Positions 59,623 to 64,000 of a stretch of DNA of 64,000 nucleotides are shown here, piece after piece; positions within the stretch are counted from its first letter, which is position 1; every line of letters starts with the position of its first letter. Where the stretch lies: assembly GCA_965153455.1 (NCBI GenBank), contig OZ234494.1, positions 27,395,354 to 27,459,353 of the forward strand, written 5' to 3'. Made by a program: the position numbers and the translations under genes. The DNA is from Sphagnum compactum (taxonomy: Eukaryota > Bryophyta > Sphagnopsida > Sphagnales). The notes beneath the pieces were generated by a model. The model worked only from the letters and a program-made list of their open reading frames with translations, did no database searches and was not told where the DNA came from.

Positions 59623-62600
59623 ATGGCGACAGTTGTTGGATGTGCAACATGTCTTGGCAACTGTCATGTCATGAAGAGACCATCTTCAGCATCGATTGTA
59701 GTACTGAACTCCTTGTTTCCGACGCCGCGGCGAGAATCGGCGAAGGCAGCATCGAATTTAGTAGGGTTTGGAGTTTCAATGAATTCTTCTTCCAGGAGGT
59801 GTTGTTGTTTAGCGTATCAGAAAACATTTGCAACTGCGTCGTTGCGTTCTGATGACATTAGTTCCAGGAGGAGAACAGAAACACTCGAGAGGTGGTCACA
59901 ACTCCGGAGAAAAGAAAGGATTCGATGTGGTGGTACACCAGTAGTAGTGTTTCCTGGATGTGTGTATGCTGCTGCTGCTTTTTCAGATAACGAGGAGGTG
60001 AAAGAGAGTTCTGGTAGTGATAAATTGCGGGATTGGCTTCATCAGAATGCTCAGAAACGACAACAGCCAGTGGGCGAGAGAGTGTTGAGGATGGTGGCTG
60101 CCGCTAGTGCAGCGCCCGTGGCTCAGTACATTGCTTCTCCTGTCACACCTCTGCATACGCTCGACCCCCGTGTCAAACAGGTCAATTTTCATCAAATGCT
60201 TTTTTGCCAATCAATGATAAATACTCTCACCAAACCCTAATTGATGTGTGAAGAAGAGACACTCCAAACGTCAGTGAAGATTTCAGCAGGTTTGATGTGT
60301 TGAAGCACCAGGGTTTGATGAATTTCAGCCTGAAAAGCTTGCTCTACATTTAGGGTTTCTTGTTTCTCTTGTTTTTAAATCCAAGGTTCCTTTTGCTTGC
60401 AGTGCAAGTTGATAAAATAAGGGAATTGCCATGTAATCTGAAGTGAAGTGGCCATGCCTGGGAACTTTGAACCAACAAACACATGCCCCTTTCTTTGTCA
60501 TGCTTTCCATTGGTTTCTCACTCTTCTTCTTTTACTACTGCCATGTGATGTTTAATGCAGGCCTGGCTTCTGGCATTGGTGGTGCTGCCTTCCCGTTCTC
60601 ATATTTCAATTCGGATGGGTGTGATTGCAATTTTGGTTGTGATTACCATTTGGGGTCTTCCCCATCATGTCTGGCAGGTACTTCAAAATTTGTGTCTTTG
60701 GCTCAAGCCTTTTCATCCTTCTTCTCAAACCCGCATTTGATTTGGCAATTTGCACATGTAAGGTCAGTTGAGTTTCTGTCACTGACTATTATAGACCCTT
60801 TATACTGAGGGAAGTCTATGTTTCTGCAGTTATCAGATGTTTTGGAGGCCAACTAAAGTACAACATTTCACATTACTTTCAGATCATTGAACCTTTTGAT
60901 ATGTTAAAAGGTCTGAACGAATACAGTGATAAAGTGAACAATCTTCTTCTGTATGAAAACGGTTTGCAGTACATTGAAAACATTTGAATGTTGAGTCAGA
61001 TTCCCAAACACAAATAAAGTGGACATGGATGCTGGTCTATTGGGAGAGAGTCCTTTGTTCTATCCAAACCCAGATCAACAGCAACTTCTGTTTGGTTCTT
61101 CCCCCATCAAATATCTACCATCAACTTGGTTTAGTTCACTTATGTAGTCTAAGCTGACCAACCAAACATGTAGGCAGGTTAGCCTTTGGAGCGTGATCTA
61201 TTCCTAAAACAATTTATGAAGACTTCCATTCCTGATTGCTCTTATTCTGAAACAGTGAGATCCAGTGTCACCTTGTGAACTAAGAAATACACGAGTTTTC
61301 TTTGAGAATCAAAGAATTTTGTTACCTTGCAGGTCTGTCTGGTATTCAAGTGGGTGGGCAATGCTTAACAGGACCAGCTAGGGCGCATGGCCATTCTCTC
61401 GGCATTCCTTTTTGTAATGCTGGCGTTGGGGACAGATGGTGTGCCATCATTGGTTCAAACCCGCACCCCACCACCACTCACCCAGGGCCTACCCAAGCTA
61501 CCAGCAGCATTGGGAGGCTACAAATATGTACTCATGAAACTGGGACCCCTCCAACTCACAAGGAAGGGTGTTGCACTGGCTGCTTCAGCCTCCTGCTTGT
61601 CCTTCACAGTAAGTGGGTTTTCTTAGTCTTTGATCAGAGTGGTGATTCTTATTGAAATCCTGGAAGTTGGACTGGGGAGTTTCTGGGAGAAAGCATCCTT
61701 GAGTTTTATTCACAATCAAAAGTACTTCTGCACCCTCTAAAGTTGTGTAATGCACTCTGCTTGGAGACCCCAGAATTCAAAGCAAGGAAGATAATGCATT
61801 GTCCTGGTACAGCTCTTGCAACAGGGATGTGGATTCTGAATCCTGCTAATAGGTGCCAATAGCAGTTTTGGAATGATGATTCTTCCTGCATCCAAATTTA
61901 TGAGTGAGACAGGGTGTGACCTGTGTGCCCAAAAATTCAAATGAATCTTTGCCTTTTGGTCATATTCCAGTAAAGAGTTGACACAATCAGATTGTACTTC
62001 TGGAGAGATGACTGTTTTGTAAATTGCTCAACAGGTATTGCAAAGTGCAAGTGTGTGCTTGGCAACTACAACACCAGAACAACTTGCATTGGCCCTGCGT
62101 TGGGGTATAGCACCATTTGCACATATCGGGGCCCCTGTGGATGAACTCATCCTTACACTTCTCCTCTCTCTCCGGTTTATTGGTCTCGTATTTGATGAGG
62201 TATTGTGCATCATTGTTAAGTTTCGATTTAGTACACAAGTCTCATGTTGATATACACTAAGGGATTCAAAACATGGAGTTGTGTTCTCGGTACTGAATTG
62301 CTGATTCTCTCTTCTAGGTGTGCACAGAAAAAGAAAGGATATTTTTACCAATGACAAATAATACCTGCTGCTGCAGGTGCGAAATATTGCTATGGGGGTT
62401 GTTGCCAGAGGAATAGAGTGGCAATCACTGCGGCTCACTGAAACAGCTGATGGTATGTTTTTCCTCTCGCTGCCTTGGGGTTTGTAGCCATGATTTGACT
62501 GTATACATGTCAAACTGTAAGTAGAATGATGCTGATCCTATGCTGGTTACTGCAGCTTTCTTCACCCTATTTGGGCGTCTTTTCAAGAATTTGTTCAACC

Positions 62601-63077
62601 ATGCTGATCAAATCTCACAGGTGGGTAATTCTAGATTGTATGATTATTTTGAATAATTTGTATTTCTTGAGGGATTCCAGAGCAACCATGGTCTGTTACT
62701 GATGTGTTCAGCATTCCTAAGTGCTCATAGAGCATGTGCATATATAGGGAATGAGAGACCAGGCATTGGGTTCATGTTCTCTTAGTTCAATAGGTGTGTT
62801 TCTTTAAATTGGTTTGTGGGGGATCTATGTTATGTGAAACTTTGGAGTTGGATTTGTGTTCCTATGCTTGTGTACTTGACATATATTTCAGAGCATCAAG
62901 AAATAGTTTGGTGTTTTCCAGGCCATGGTGGCACGGGGATACAAAGGAGATCCAGCAAAGCATCATATATACTTTCTGACGAAGCTCTCTATTAAAGCAA
63001 GTGATTGGGTGGCAATTGGGGGTCTGTTGGTGCTATTAGTTCTTTCTATTTGGTCTGAAATCATGCTGCCAGTTTGA
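59623..63077 (+). CDS. ABCI12: ABCI12-like chloroplast ECF transporter T protein
   Basis: Seven coding exons: 59623-60180, 60561-60677, 61372-61608, 62035-62199, 62377-62452, 62556-62620 and 62922-63077; all introns are GT-AG (103-694 nt) and the phases fit, giving 457 codons. The start is the first ATG, opening a Ser/Arg-rich leader of about 60-110 residues expected to be a chloroplast transit peptide. From about residue 175 it is a CbiQ/EcfT-type membrane protein: hydrophobic segments near 187-220, 230-248, 290-316, 341-360 and 435-455, and the ATTTPEQLALALRW and LLLSLRF blocks. Both Ala-Arg-Gly motifs that dock the ATPase subunits in bacterial EcfT are present (369-371 and 410-412). In Arabidopsis the relative is called ABCI12; the substrate is unsettled. 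No damage is visible, so it is probably functional. The leader is longer than I expect, so total length exceeds the roughly 390 residues of the Arabidopsis protein. Confidence 0.9.
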
Positions 63078-64000
63078 CAGCCAATTCTCTACTGAGAGCT
63101 ATTTTTTTTTGTGTAATTTAGGACAGTAGATAAGTTGATAGAATTCCATTTCATTGAATGATTCTCACTCAACTGGGTTGAGAAACCTACTGTTTACTCT
63201 TAGTACATGGACCTTATTCAGGATGTGCAGTGGCTTTGGAGTTGGTTTTTGAACTTCATTTGGTTTTGGGATCTTTAACCTTTTCTGTAATTTCTGTTTT
63301 GCTGCGGCATCAAAGCTTTGTAAGGGAAGATATAGACTGGGCAACACAATTCTGACAAATTCCAGACATTGTAAGTTAGCAGCTTTTAACATGCCAGTTG
63401 CCATGTTGCCATCACTTGTGTAATAGTCTGAAATTTTGTGTCTGGAATTGGATTAGTGCATGTAACAAAGTCCATTGCTGAGAAACAGTAGGGTTGTACA
63501 CAGCAATGGGAAAAAAGGGGCAGAAACCCTGCCCCCTTGTTTCTGCAGTTTCACGGTGTGCGAAAGTGCATGTTTACAGATGGGCTGATAAATTGAGGAG
63601 CATTTCTGTATTATAAGGTGAAGATTGCGTCAAGCTGGTGGCTGGGAGGATCATGGAGGTAGGTATATGCACTTGGCCCCTTGGCCCCCCTCCCCTTCTC
63701 TCCTGTAAAGTCAAGAGGTGGTATGAAAAGTCCAGGTTTGTGATGATTCTGCCATTTTTGACCATGTAATGGTAAGAATGAGAAAGATACAATAGTTTGA
63801 TCAAAGGTGTTTAGCTTCATCTATAAGGTAGGGTAGACTGGCCCATCACCAATCGCCTGCCTATGACCAAACACTTATTTATATCTTAATCATATGTGCT
63901 TCATTTTGAGTGATTTAAAATGTTATGGGAGTGTTACCTCAAGCTCTAGAAATCATTTTTGAAGTGCCAATGAATTTTTGAATTGCAAATATAAAGGAGT
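63078..64000. other. 3' flank of ABCI12, no further gene recognised
   Basis: The first few hundred bases after the TGA are presumably 3' UTR; I see no perfect AATAAA close by. The rest has short frames only. Confidence 0.45.

Overview
The window is nuclear DNA of a green plant. It carries a spliced nuclear gene for a chloroplast-type ABCI12/CbiQ membrane protein, telomere-type TTTAGGG motifs in front of that gene, a plant chromovirus retrotransposon primed by initiator-tRNA-Met, a plant-type Helitron, and relics of hAT transposases and a plant B3 domain. The AT-rich, transposon-dominated sequence and low gene density suggest a large repeat-rich genome, perhaps a seed-free land plant; I cannot name the species. 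All comparisons were made by eye.

Layout. 0-18.9 kb: AT-rich intergenic DNA with a candidate first exon of a minus-strand gene (1.45-1.63 kb), a three-copy ~200-bp tandem repeat (4.9-5.5 kb), a GC-richer ORF (6.4-6.8 kb), a decayed coiled-coil gene (13.5-14.8 kb), and palindromic or very AT-rich tracts. 18.89-26.24 kb: a complete Ty3/Gypsy chromovirus with 1,009-bp LTRs that look identical, an exact 5-bp target duplication (GTACC) and one uninterrupted 1,496-codon gag-pol. 26.9-32.9 kb, minus strand: a Helitron Rep-helicase gene that can be rebuilt as four exons whose phases fit perfectly, broken by one 1-nt deletion and eleven in-frame stops (9 TAG, 2 TGA, no TAA). 33.2-35.2 kb, minus strand: exon-like cassettes, one duplicated as a 404-bp direct repeat, lying just 5' of the Helitron gene. 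35.7-40.7 kb: two hAT-transposase relics in opposite orientation. 41-54.7 kb: mostly non-coding, with gene-like exons near 42.3 and 43.2-43.7 kb and a B3-domain relic near 51.1-51.3 kb. 54.75-56.2 kb: four different minisatellites in a row, in front of an intron-bearing relic of an unrecognised gene containing a GGQHT motif (56.3-58.4 kb). 59.2-63.1 kb: the only gene that looks complete and host-functional, ABCI12, with seven coding exons and 457 codons.

How the parts relate. ABCI12 is the T-type membrane component of an ECF/CbiQ-like transporter and keeps both Ala-Arg-Gly coupling motifs. Almost everything else is mobile DNA of different ages: the chromovirus is very young, the Helitron is intermediate and decayed in a way that suggests deamination of methylated cytosines, and the hAT, B3, coiled-coil and GGQHT relics are old.
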